Assembly: GCA_013139755.1 (NCBI GenBank)
Contig: WTAG01000493.1
Coordinates: 1 to 7,018, forward strand
DNA from: Methylomarinum sp.
GTDB taxonomy: Bacteria > Pseudomonadota > Gammaproteobacteria > Methylococcales > Methylomonadaceae
Length of the DNA stretch: 7,018 nt
Direction of reading: 5' to 3'
The notes under the pieces were generated by a model that had not been told where the DNA came from, made no database searches, and worked only from the letters and a program-made list of their open reading frames with translations. A program made the translations under genes and the position numbers. Positions 1 through 5,427 of the stretch are shown piece by piece (the stretch's first letter is position 1; the number at the start of each line of letters is the position of its first letter).

Positions 1-1
1 T

Positions 2-373
2 GAGGACTGGAAGCTTTATGAAGGATGGGGGCGCGAGGCCAAACAATTGGATGAAGAGGGATCAAGCCGAGGCCTGATTCTGAGTCTGTTGCTTGACCAT
101 TGCCTTCTCCTTCACCCAGAGCAAACAACTCGCATAGAAAACAAATTGCCCGCGTGTACCGTCGGCAGCCTACAAAGAAAATCACAAATGGATATTTTGC
201 TCGAATTTATCAAAAATTTATTAGAGCACCCCGCCCCGGGTGAAAAACTCAAAGAATTGGGTGAGCTCATTGATGATATTTTTCAGTTAATGCCATCTGG
301 CAAGCATATGACCGGGAAAAATTTAGGGCGATTAGAGCCTTCACCCTCACTAAATCATCGTGCCTTAGGGTGA
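2..373 (+). CDS. Unrecognised protein, C-terminal 123 residues (gene enters from the left edge)
   Basis: The frame is open from base 2 to a TGA at 371-373, so this is the 3' end of a gene whose start lies outside the window. A TTG at 47 could serve as a start, but the frame continues in good coding sequence upstream of it (reading EDWKLYEG near the edge), so I treat it as internal. The visible part is soluble: a Leu-rich helical stretch (LILSLLLDHCLLL), then a second helical stretch rich in Leu, Glu and Lys (FIKNLLEHPAPGEKLKELGEL), and a basic, Pro- and Ser-containing tail. No signal peptide or membrane span is visible. I do not recognise the family and assign no function. GC is about 46% here against about 35% in the next gene. 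The stop codon lies inside overlapping inverted repeats. Confidence 0.55.
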   Translation, partial: EDWKLYEGWGREAKQLDEEGSSRGLILSLLLDHCLLLHPEQTTRIENKLPACTVGSLQRKSQMDILLEFIKNLLEHPAPGEKLKELGELIDDIFQLMPSGKHMTGKNLGRLEPSPSLNHRALG

Positions 374-379
374 TTTAGT
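341..379 (+). repeat. Two overlapping inverted repeats at the end of the first gene
   Basis: ACTAAATCA at 349-357 is the exact reverse complement of TGATTTAGT at 371-379 (9 bp, 13-base loop). TCACCCT at 341-347 is the exact reverse complement of AGGGTGA at 367-373 (7 bp). Both right arms use bases 371-373, which are the stop codon, so only one hairpin can form at a time. No T-run follows, so this is not a standard intrinsic terminator. It may be a 3' end stabiliser or a weak transcript end. Confidence 0.4.
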
Positions 380-428
380 AAGAGTCAATGGATAAAAAAT
401 TTAAAAACTGGAAGATCGAGTATTAATC

Positions 429-1508
429 ATGGGTGTTATTGAACTCATGATTATGATGGTTGGACAATCGTTCGCGCTTGATTTAAAAGCTAGATATTTA
501 GCCTTGATTGATGCAGTTTTTCTCATTTTGTTGTCGACACCTTTTATCGTTTGGTGGGTTGTAAAGCCGTATGCTAAAAAACAACAAGAAGCGATTTACA
601 AAGCTAACTTCATTGCCTTTCACGATCCTTTAACAAAACTGCCTAATCGTAGGTTGCTCACTGAACATATAGACAAATGTTTGAGTGTTTCATCACGTAA
701 TGATTATGTTAGTGCTTTAATATTTATAGACTTGGATGATTTTAAGCCAATTAATGATATTTATGGTCACGCCACTGGTGATGAAGTATTAATTGAAGTG
801 GCAAATCGTTTAAATAACTCTGTACGTACAGAAGATATTGTTTCTCGTCATGGTGGCGATGAATTTATTATCTTTCTTCAGGACTCTGGTGTCAGCTGTT
901 CTGATGCCAGAGTGCATATACTTAAAGTAGTGGATAAAATTCGAGCCAGTATTGGTGAGCCAATTTTGATCAATAATCAGCAATTTCAGGTTGGTTGTAG
1001 TTTTGGTATCAGTATTTTGACGGGGAATTGGGTTTCCAGTGCACTCGCTATTCATGAAGCTGATGTCGCAATGTATCAGGCAAAGAAATTAAAAGAACAT
1101 AAAGTTGTTTTTGCTGATGATGTGGTTATTGACTGGTACAGTTATGTTGAAACAGGAATTGCAGAAATTGACCGAGAACATCAACAAATTGATTATTTAA
1201 TAAAAAATTCTATTGCCTCAACTGAGGATAGAATTGACAGTCTTCAACATGTTACTGAAGCATTGAAAAAACATTTTCATAGTGAAGAATGGATTAGTAT
1301 TCAAAAGTCTTTAAATATGACTGATGGGCATATCAAAGAGCATAGACGATTGGAAGTTTTGTTAACTGATTTATCCAATAATCTGGATGCATCTAATGCT
1401 CTGGACGCTTTGAAATTAATCCAGCAAATTATTAAATCTCATATTGCTTCCTTTGATTTAAGCTTAAGCAATATAGACAAGGAAAAAATTTCCCAGGCCG
1501 CTGAATAG
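429..1508 (+). CDS. Membrane-anchored GGDEF diguanylate cyclase with C-terminal bacteriohemerythrin domain
   Basis: It is predicted to make cyclic di-GMP from two GTP at the inner membrane under control of an oxygen- or redox-binding di-iron domain. Residues about 24-46 form a membrane span ending in WWVVKPYAKK. The GGDEF domain covers about 60-228: D101 and N109 in DLDDFKPIND, G117-D118, and active-site GGDEF at 142-146. R133-x-x-D136 sits five residues before GGDEF, as in an intact inhibitory I-site. The hemerythrin domain (about 233-346) has all seven iron ligands: H251, H282, E286, H301, H305, H338 and D343. The start is ATG 429, with an in-frame stop at 402 and only a weak ribosome site (CGAG, 417-420); ATG 447 is an alternative. 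The N-terminus is short for this type: only half of a first membrane helix is present. A 12-codon frame (388-426) ends just before the ATG. Enzyme class is secure from motifs; oxygen sensing is inferred from the family. Confidence 0.94.
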   Translation: MGVIELMIMMVGQSFALDLKARYLALIDAVFLILLSTPFIVWWVVKPYAKKQQEAIYKANFIAFHDPLTKLPNRRLLTEHIDKCLSVSSRNDYVSALIFIDLDDFKPINDIYGHATGDEVLIEVANRLNNSVRTEDIVSRHGGDEFIIFLQDSGVSCSDARVHILKVVDKIRASIGEPILINNQQFQVGCSFGISILTGNWVSSALAIHEADVAMYQAKKLKEHKVVFADDVVIDWYSYVETGIAEIDREHQQIDYLIKNSIASTEDRIDSLQHVTEALKKHFHSEEWISIQKSLNMTDGHIKEHRRLEVLLTDLSNNLDASNALDALKLIQQIIKSHIASFDLSLSNIDKEKISQAAE

Positions 1509-1515
1509 GGGGGGG
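1508..1515 (+). repeat. G8 homopolymer tract overlapping the cyclase stop codon
   Basis: Eight consecutive G begin with the last base of the TAG stop of the cyclase gene. Slippage would not change the protein, since the stop is complete before the run expands. A second run in the opposite orientation (C9) is at 5392-5400. Runs this long are conspicuous in sequence of about 35% GC. Confidence 0.9.
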
Positions 1516-1527
1516 TAAGCTTTAATT

Positions 1528-1574
1528 GGCAAAGTCGTAAAGAGACACAGTAATATGCAATATTATACTTTGCC
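1528..1574 (+). terminator. Nested stem-loop after the cyclase gene, possible terminator
   Basis: GGCAAAGT at 1528-1535 is the exact reverse complement of ACTTTGCC at 1567-1574. Within the loop, TAATAT (1551-1556) pairs with ATATTA (1560-1565) around GCA. The stem is followed by ACTTTT, a short T-run. It lies 20 bases after the cyclase stop, so it could end that transcript, but the long loop and weak T-run make this uncertain. Confidence 0.4.
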
Positions 1575-1627
1575 ACTTTTCCTGCAGATAGCGCATTAGA
1601 TGAACATCACTGTTTTTGCTCAGGTCG

Positions 1628-1650
1628 ACACAGAATAAATAATTCTGTGT
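1628..1650. repeat. Perfect 9-bp inverted repeat
   Basis: ACACAGAAT (1628-1636) and ATTCTGTGT (1642-1650) are exact reverse complements separated by AAATA. There is no T-run on either side. It could be an RNA hairpin or a binding site for a dimeric regulator; the sequence does not decide. Confidence 0.55.
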
Positions 1651-1678
1651 AATTGCCGAAATTCAATCATAAAGTGAT

Positions 1679-1711
1679 TCAATGCTTTTTCCAATTTCTA
1701 ATTGGCATTGA
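1679..1711. repeat. Bulged inverted repeat in the same spacer
   Basis: CCAATT (1691-1696) and AATTGG (1700-1705) flank the loop TCT. The outer arms TCAATG (1679-1684) and CATTGA (1706-1711) also pair, leaving CTTTTT (1685-1690) as a one-sided bulge. This makes 12 base pairs in total. It is about 28 bases from the hairpin at 1628-1650. I see no gene in the whole spacer 1509-1989. Confidence 0.45.
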
Positions 1712-1837
1712 TTCTTCCATTGATTCTCAGGATTTTGATGGGAGAAAGGTTATTAAGTGAGTTAAAAATAATCTATGGAGCAAGTTTGTGCTTAATATTA
1801 TTAATAGTTAAATAAGGTTGCGGAGTAATTTTTATAA

Positions 1838-1867
1838 TTGACAGAAGTGCAAGATCTATTGTGTAAT
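1838..1867 (+). promoter_or_regulatory. Sigma70-type promoter for the lipoprotein operon
   Basis: A perfect -35 box TTGACA (1838-1843) is followed after 18 bases by TGTAAT (1862-1867), a five-of-six match to the -10 box. Transcription would start near 1874, giving a leader of about 115 bases before ATG 1990. That leader holds two AAATTAC copies (1912-1918 and 1929-1935), either of which can pair with GTAATTT at 1949-1955. It is the best promoter match I found in the spacer and is correctly oriented for the four genes downstream. Confidence 0.6.
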
Positions 1868-1989
1868 GATTTGAGGTTGTAGAGTGGTGTTTTTCCACAA
1901 TTTACATTAAAAAATTACTGCTTTAGCTAAATTACCTTCACACATTTAGTAATTTATCTAAGTAAAGACCAGGACATTTGGAGACATTT

Positions 1990-2394
1990 ATGCAAAAAAC
2001 GACTTTAGTATTAATTCTCTCGATAGTTGCTACATTACCTTCTTGTATGAGTCATCCTACCGATGTTATCTCTAATGGAGCAACAAGTAATCTAACCGTT
2101 GGTAAAGTTCAGGGTGAAATAAGAATTGGTATGCCTGCTTCTGATGTTGCGGCAATACTGGGGTCACCTAATATAGTCACTACCGATGAAAAACGTAGAG
2201 AAGTCTGGATATACGACAAAGTCTCTAGCAACAGTGTAGACACAAGTAACTCTGCTTTTGGCTGGATAGTTATTTTAGGTGCAGATACCAGTCAAAGCCA
2301 AAGTACTACCAGCCAAAAAACTTTAACTGTTATCATTAAATATGATGAGCAGAAATTGGTAAGGGATTTTGCTTACAACTACTCTCAATTTTAG
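1990..2394 (+). CDS. BamE/SmpA-like outer-membrane lipoprotein
   Basis: A lipoprotein of 134 residues. The signal peptide ends in LPSC with the lipidated Cys at residue 19; the next residue is Met, not Asp, so Lol sorting to the outer membrane is expected. Residues about 42-76 match the BamE/SmpA/OmlA pattern: a Gly-Met turn (IRIGM), a short helix and Leu-Gly-x-Pro (ILGSP), then a strand with W73-x-Y75. A Ser/Thr/Gln-rich loop at about 100-110 precedes the final strand. Known BamE helps the BAM complex insert outer-membrane proteins, but many lipoproteins share this small fold, so I do not call it bamE. The start is ATG 1990 because GGAG (1980-1983) lies six bases before it; the in-frame TTG 1978 has no such site. 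It is first in an operon of four lipoprotein genes, 35 bases before the next. Fold moderately sure, role unknown. Confidence 0.8.
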   Translation: MQKTTLVLILSIVATLPSCMSHPTDVISNGATSNLTVGKVQGEIRIGMPASDVAAILGSPNIVTTDEKRREVWIYDKVSSNSVDTSNSAFGWIVILGADTSQSQSTTSQKTLTVIIKYDEQKLVRDFAYNYSQF

Positions 2395-2429
2395 AAATAA
2401 TTGTTACTATTAACAGTAGGTAGTTATTT

Positions 2430-2999
2430 GTGAGATTATTCGTTTCAGTGCTATTGGCGATATTGTTGACGTCATGTACTACAATGCCTAAGCCAGAATC
2501 ATTTTTTCAACTCACGCCCTCAAGTGCTAGATATAAAGCACTACAATCACGTATTATTGAATCATCTAAAGACAAAGAATTACTCTCGGCATCGGCAGCA
2601 GTACTACAGGATTTAGGTTTTCAAATTGAAGAAAGTGTTATTGATGCAGGTATGCTTAGAGCTGTAAAAGAACGTAGTGCCCGCGAATACAGTCAGGAAA
2701 TTGGTCGATTTTTTGTTTTTATACTCGGTATTTTTGCTCAAACCGCCATCATTATACCTGTCGATCTTCATCAACAGATTGCAGCTACTTTGGTAATGCA
2801 CCCTGTAGAAAATAGCACTTCACGTTTTAATGTACGGATCGTTTTCTATAGAACATTGTGGAAAGGCGATGGGTCAAGTGGCAACCAATCTATCCCTCCT
2901 GGTCAACAGAGTATGGAAATGATTTATGACCCTCAAATTTATCAACAATTTTTTGCCAAACTTTCCAAATCTGTATTTCTTGAAATACATCAGATTTAA
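2430..2999 (+). CDS. Lipoprotein, paralogue 1 of 3, with a hydrophobic insert
   Basis: A 189-residue lipoprotein of unknown function. The signal peptide ends in LTSC, with Cys at 16 and Thr at +2, which favours the outer membrane. Residues 33-80 carry the domain shared with the next two genes: a Q-[ST]-R element (LQSR, 38-41), a helix, V-LQDLGF (58-64), and GML-x-A-x-K (74-80). The shared ending is DPQIYQQFFAKL (167-178). This copy is the most diverged. It has a strongly hydrophobic segment at about 94-110 (FFVFILGIFAQTAIIIP) that the next copy lacks; it may be a membrane hairpin or a buried strand. The start is GTG 2430, nine bases after AGG (2418-2420). Its stop overlaps the ribosome site of the next gene, so the two are probably translated together. 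Similar lipoproteins occur in other proteobacteria, to my recollection without assigned function. Confidence 0.8.
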   Translation: MRLFVSVLLAILLTSCTTMPKPESFFQLTPSSARYKALQSRIIESSKDKELLSASAAVLQDLGFQIEESVIDAGMLRAVKERSAREYSQEIGRFFVFILGIFAQTAIIIPVDLHQQIAATLVMHPVENSTSRFNVRIVFYRTLWKGDGSSGNQSIPPGQQSMEMIYDPQIYQQFFAKLSKSVFLEIHQI

Positions 3000-3013
3000 G
3001 GAGAACAAACATT

Positions 3014-3436
3014 GTGAATGCTAGACTTGTAATTTTATCCCTTTCACTCGTACTTCAAGCTTGCAGCACTGGTTTAACCAAGCCTCCTGAAAATTTATTA
3101 TCCCTTTCAGAAGCGCAGATGAAAATAAGAAGCTTTCAGACGAGGGTATTTGATATATCAGACCAACAAAAAGCCTTACATGCTGTAGTGTCAGCTTTAA
3201 TGGATTTAGGGTTTATTGTGGAACGTGTAAATGTCCCTATGGGGTTAGTAACGGCGGCTAAATTTGCTGGGACTGGAAACTCTGGGTTTGTTGAAGCAAC
3301 GGTAATGGTTAGACCTAAAGGCGAGAATCAAATGGAAATCCGCGCAAATGCCTTATTTAATACCAAGCCGATTGAAGACCCAAAAGTTTACCAGAATTTT
3401 TTTACTACTTTGCAAAAGTCATTATTCTCTTCTTAA
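3014..3436 (+). CDS. Lipoprotein, paralogue 2 of 3 (minimal form)
   Basis: A 140-residue lipoprotein, the shortest of the three and close to the bare shared domain. The lipobox is LQAC with Cys at 17 and Ser at +2. The shared elements are easy to read: IRSFQTRVFD (38-47), a helix with MDLGF (63-67), GLVTAAK (77-83), a strand VRPKGENQ (99-106), and EDPKVYQNFF (121-130). This resembles an alpha/beta fold with an amphipathic helix followed by strands. The start is GTG 3014, nine bases after a strong ribosome site AAGGAGA (2998-3004) that overlaps the previous stop codon; the ATG at 3018 is in another frame. At the DNA level it shares an ACGAGGGTAT stretch with the third copy, so these two are closest to each other. 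Function unknown. Confidence 0.82.
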   Translation: MNARLVILSLSLVLQACSTGLTKPPENLLSLSEAQMKIRSFQTRVFDISDQQKALHAVVSALMDLGFIVERVNVPMGLVTAAKFAGTGNSGFVEATVMVRPKGENQMEIRANALFNTKPIEDPKVYQNFFTTLQKSLFSS

Positions 3437-3471
3437 CAAAAAAATGAGTTTAAAAATCAGTCAATAATCTG

Positions 3472-4050
3472 ATGCAAATGAGATTTCCATTTATGTTGAA
3501 AAAACGGGCTTTATCTTACTTATTTGTAGTTGTCTCAAGTATATTTATACAATCTTGTGCAATGCAATTGGGTGCAGAGATACAGTGGGATTCAAAAGAC
3601 CAAATTCTAATGTCAGAAAGAAGTCAGGTCAAAATGCGCTCCATACAAACGAGGGTATATGACTCGACAGATAAAGTTGAAATTATGCGTGGAATAATTA
3701 GCACCATGCAGGATCTCTTTTTTGATATAGATGTGATTGATCATGAGTCTGGGATTATTACTGGCAAAAAACTATATCAAAGCGGTGGAGCATGGGAAAA
3801 CAACCCAACTTACTATACCTACAAGACTGATAACTTGGTTGTTTTTTCAACCAACTATCGAACTTATGGACCATTTCAATACCGTAATGATCTTATTCGT
3901 ATATCTGTAACAATACGCCCTAAAGGAGAAACACAGCTAATGGTTCGGGTAAGCATTCAGCATAATATTCGTGCTATTGAAGAACCTGAAGTTTACCAGA
4001 CGTTTTTTAAGTTGCTTGGACAATCTCAATTTCTATCTACTAAAATGTAG
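3472..4050 (+). CDS. Lipoprotein, paralogue 3 of 3 (last gene of the operon)
   Basis: A lipoprotein of 192 residues counted from ATG 3472. The start is not settled: ATG 3472, 3478 and 3493 are in frame, and none has a strong ribosome site. ATG 3493 gives the most typical signal peptide (MLKKR, then a hydrophobic core, lipobox IQSC), with a weak GAG ten bases upstream. In the longer numbering the lipid Cys is 29, with Ala at +2. The shared domain follows: MRSIQTRVYD (55-64), MQDLFFDI (79-86), SGIITGKK (93-100), TIRPKGETQ (147-155), and EEPEVYQTFFKLL (170-182). Relative to the second copy it has an insert of about 40 residues rich in Tyr, Asn and Thr (about 103-140). It is followed at 4141 by the operon terminator. 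Function unknown. Confidence 0.82.
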   Translation: MQMRFPFMLKKRALSYLFVVVSSIFIQSCAMQLGAEIQWDSKDQILMSERSQVKMRSIQTRVYDSTDKVEIMRGIISTMQDLFFDIDVIDHESGIITGKKLYQSGGAWENNPTYYTYKTDNLVVFSTNYRTYGPFQYRNDLIRISVTIRPKGETQLMVRVSIQHNIRAIEEPEVYQTFFKLLGQSQFLSTKM

Positions 4051-4140
4051 TACTCTACTATCTGGTCTAAACCTGTTTTTTAAAACTAAAATTTTGCCCT
4101 TTAACCTAGAAAGATCAGTTGGGCATGGAATTATAGTGGG

Positions 4141-4170
4141 AATCAATGGGAGGGCCCATTGATTTTTTTT
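4141..4170 (+). terminator. Strong intrinsic terminator of the lipoprotein operon
   Basis: AATCAATGGG (4141-4150) and CCCATTGATT (4155-4164) form a perfect 10-bp stem around the loop AGGG. A run of eight T (4163-4170) begins in the stem and continues past it. The T-run is on the plus strand only, so it ends transcripts of the lipoprotein operon; on the minus strand no T-run follows the hairpin. It lies 90 bases after the last lipoprotein stop and 77 bases from the end of the convergent gene. Confidence 0.93.
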
Positions 4171-4246
4171 CAGATCCACTCCGATATCCCCCGTCCTTTT
4201 GGCTTTTTCGAATTCTAAGAAAATAGGGCTCCCTCGTTTGGATGCA

Positions 4247-4786
4247 TTATTGAATATCAGTTTTTCCTCGACTTTCAAGAGGAATCATAATATGCGCGTA
4301 GGCTGTATCCGGCCACATAATCCATGGACCGCCATTCAGATGGTCTGTGGATGTATTTTTTAGCATGCTCAGATCCGGCACCAGTATCATTAGATGAGCC
4401 CCAAGATCGGTGACCCAGTCATCTTTCCCTGTGGCATTTTTTTCATAAGGATCTATATTGCTAACAGGAGTATCTCCCATCAACATGTAAGCAAATCCAA
4501 TATCTTGATAGGTGGGTTTGGTCTTGTTTACATAAGCGCGAAGAAAGTTAAGCCACGAGTCAGTTATGCACCAGGGATCGTTACCCGGAGTATTGGCTCG
4601 ATCGGGCAGACAAGTCCAGCCATTGCTTCCTTCTCGAATCACCTTGAAATCCCAATCAAGCACTGCTGCTTTAGCGGAAATTGATGAAGGAGCCGCACTC
4701 ATTGCGTTCTTTATAGGGTCTTCTGCTAAAGCAGTAATTGGTGCTGACAGGTTAAACAGAACAAATATAGATATTATGTATCGCAT
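4247..4786 (-). CDS. Secreted conserved protein of unknown function
   Basis: A 179-residue exported protein. A Sec signal peptide (hydrophobic core at residues 4-14) ends at ALA (19-21) before Glu22. The mature part has two Cys, C59 in GWTCLPD and C73 in TPGNDPWC, which may form a disulfide in the periplasm. Other marked blocks are GFAYMLMGD (97-105), SNIDPY (109-114), HLMILVPD (131-138), NGGPWIMW (151-158) and YAHIMIP (163-169). From memory, hypothetical proteins of many proteobacteria share this series of blocks; I know no function and name none. The start is ATG at 4786, with a perfect GGAGG (4792-4796 on the minus strand) five bases upstream; the in-frame TTG at 4798 has no such site. It converges on the lipoprotein operon and appears to be a single-gene unit. 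Confidence 0.87.
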   Translation of the reverse strand: MRYIISIFVLFNLSAPITALAEDPIKNAMSAAPSSISAKAAVLDWDFKVIREGSNGWTCLPDRANTPGNDPWCITDSWLNFLRAYVNKTKPTYQDIGFAYMLMGDTPVSNIDPYEKNATGKDDWVTDLGAHLMILVPDLSMLKNTSTDHLNGGPWIMWPDTAYAHIMIPLESRGKTDIQ

Positions 4787-4829
4787 ACTAACCTCCAATG
4801 ATGAATGAACATCACATGATATTTATTGA

Positions 4830-4835
4830 ATTATA
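4830..4835 (-). promoter_or_regulatory. Possible -10 box of the minus-strand gene
   Basis: The minus strand reads a perfect TATAAT here, giving a start near 4823 and a leader of about 37 bases before the ATG at 4786. No good -35 box lies at the usual distance. Just upstream is an AT-rich palindrome (TAATAA-A-TTATTA on the minus strand, 4840-4852) that could be an operator or simply AT-rich sequence. Confidence 0.35.
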
Positions 4836-4860
4836 GAAATAATAATTTATTAGGTTCCTT

Positions 4861-4920
4861 AGAGTTGGTTGCAAATATATCTATAATGGCGCCGCTGGTT
4901 TTGCCACCTAAAGCAACTCT
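4861..4920. repeat. Long imperfect stem-loop
   Basis: AGAGTTG (4861-4867) pairs exactly with CAACTCT (4914-4920). Inside it, GGTTGCAAA (4867-4875) pairs with TTTGCCACC (4900-4908) with one mismatch; the two stems share base 4867. The apical loop contains GGCGCC. On the minus strand it lies just upstream of the probable promoter of the 4247-4786 gene. Confidence 0.45.
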
Positions 4921-4972
4921 TTGACTCCTTACTATTATTTCCTAATTGATAATTAGGACAAATTTTGACTCC
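4920..4972. repeat. Palindrome flanked by direct repeats
   Basis: TCCTAATT (4940-4947) and AATTAGGA (4951-4958) form a perfect 8-bp inverted repeat around GAT. It is flanked by two direct copies of TTTGACTCC at 4920-4928 and 4964-4972. A palindrome between direct repeats suggests a regulator-binding array, or a trace of a small mobile element. I recognise no known element. Confidence 0.45.
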
Positions 4973-5391
4973 ATTCCCAAAACTAAAGTTCAATAAGTAA
5001 TAGATATCCCATTCAGATCCCATTGATTTCATCTTGTTTAAATGTTGTCAGACTGGACAGTCACTTACAGCCATAAGCAGCCAATGAAAAAAGCAGCATA
5101 ACCAGTAAGTATGAGAAAGGTATAACCAAATTGAATGGAACAAATCTAAAATCCAGATGTTGGTGTCACTTTAGTTTTATCAGGTTTCTTTAACGAGAAA
5201 ACGACACGCTTACTATCACTAATCAGAAACTTAGTCTAATTCATACTTGAGTAAGAATTGGAAGCGAAAATAAATATCTAATTTATCAAATCAGGAGTAT
5301 AGTGATCGTTAAACCATGATCGGGCTAGCTCGCAAAGAGCAGCTGAAATAGCGCACGGCTCGTAAAGACTTTAATCTAGAAATTTTCTTTA
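4973..5391. other. Non-coding spacer with short repeats and a possible gene remnant
   Basis: I see no intact gene. Contents: GACTG-GA-CAGTC at 5051-5062; a near-palindrome at 5238-5259 (AATTCATACT, TG, AGTAAGAATT, one mismatch); two TGATCG copies at 5303 and 5317; GCTCGCAAAGA at 5328-5338 repeated with one change at 5358-5368, exactly 30 bases on; and GTAAAGA (5362-5368) pairing with TCTTTAC (5386-5392). On the minus strand one frame runs from 5370 to a TAA at 5065-5067, broken only by three TAG codons (5278-5280, 5236-5238, 5146-5148). Its last part reads like a membrane helix (FGYTFLILTGYAAFFIG), so it may be a decayed gene. Confidence 0.3.
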
Positions 5392-5400
5392 CCCCCCCCC
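5392..5400 (+). repeat. C9 homopolymer tract upstream of the repeat-protein promoter
   Basis: Nine consecutive C lie about 31 bases before the TATAGT -10 box at 5431. They would sit just upstream of the -35 region of the repeat-protein promoter. Runs of this length are prone to slippage, and in other bacteria such runs near promoters cause phase variation. Whether this one does is not known. Confidence 0.9.
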
Positions 5401-5427
5401 TCATTGAATTTTGTCGTTAGATACGCT

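Noticed and set aside
343..354. ACCCTCACTAAA matches 12 bases of the phage T3 promoter
   Set aside because: It lies in coding sequence and lacks the GGG start region; no phage polymerase context is present, so chance is the simpler reading.
810..1055. Minus-strand frame inside the GGDEF domain
   Set aside because: It is antisense to the catalytic core of the cyclase and shows no protein features of its own.
1978..1989. TTG 1978 as start of the BamE-like gene
   Set aside because: GGAG at 1980-1983 is correctly placed for ATG 1990 and would lie inside the coding sequence if TTG were used.
2613..2801. Minus-strand frame inside the first lipoprotein paralogue
   Set aside because: It is a shadow of a gene supported by lipobox, spacing and paralogy.
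3971..4162. Plus-strand frame of 63 codons overlapping the third paralogue
   Set aside because: It overlaps the end of a real gene in another frame and terminates within the operon terminator hairpin.
4033..4278. Minus-strand frame of 81 codons
   Set aside because: It runs through the intrinsic terminator and overlaps the ends of two better genes; it has no ribosome site or recognisable domain.
4394..4808. Two plus-strand frames (4394-4684 and 4566-4808)
   Set aside because: Both lie opposite the secreted-protein gene, which has a signal peptide, a perfect ribosome site and conserved motifs.
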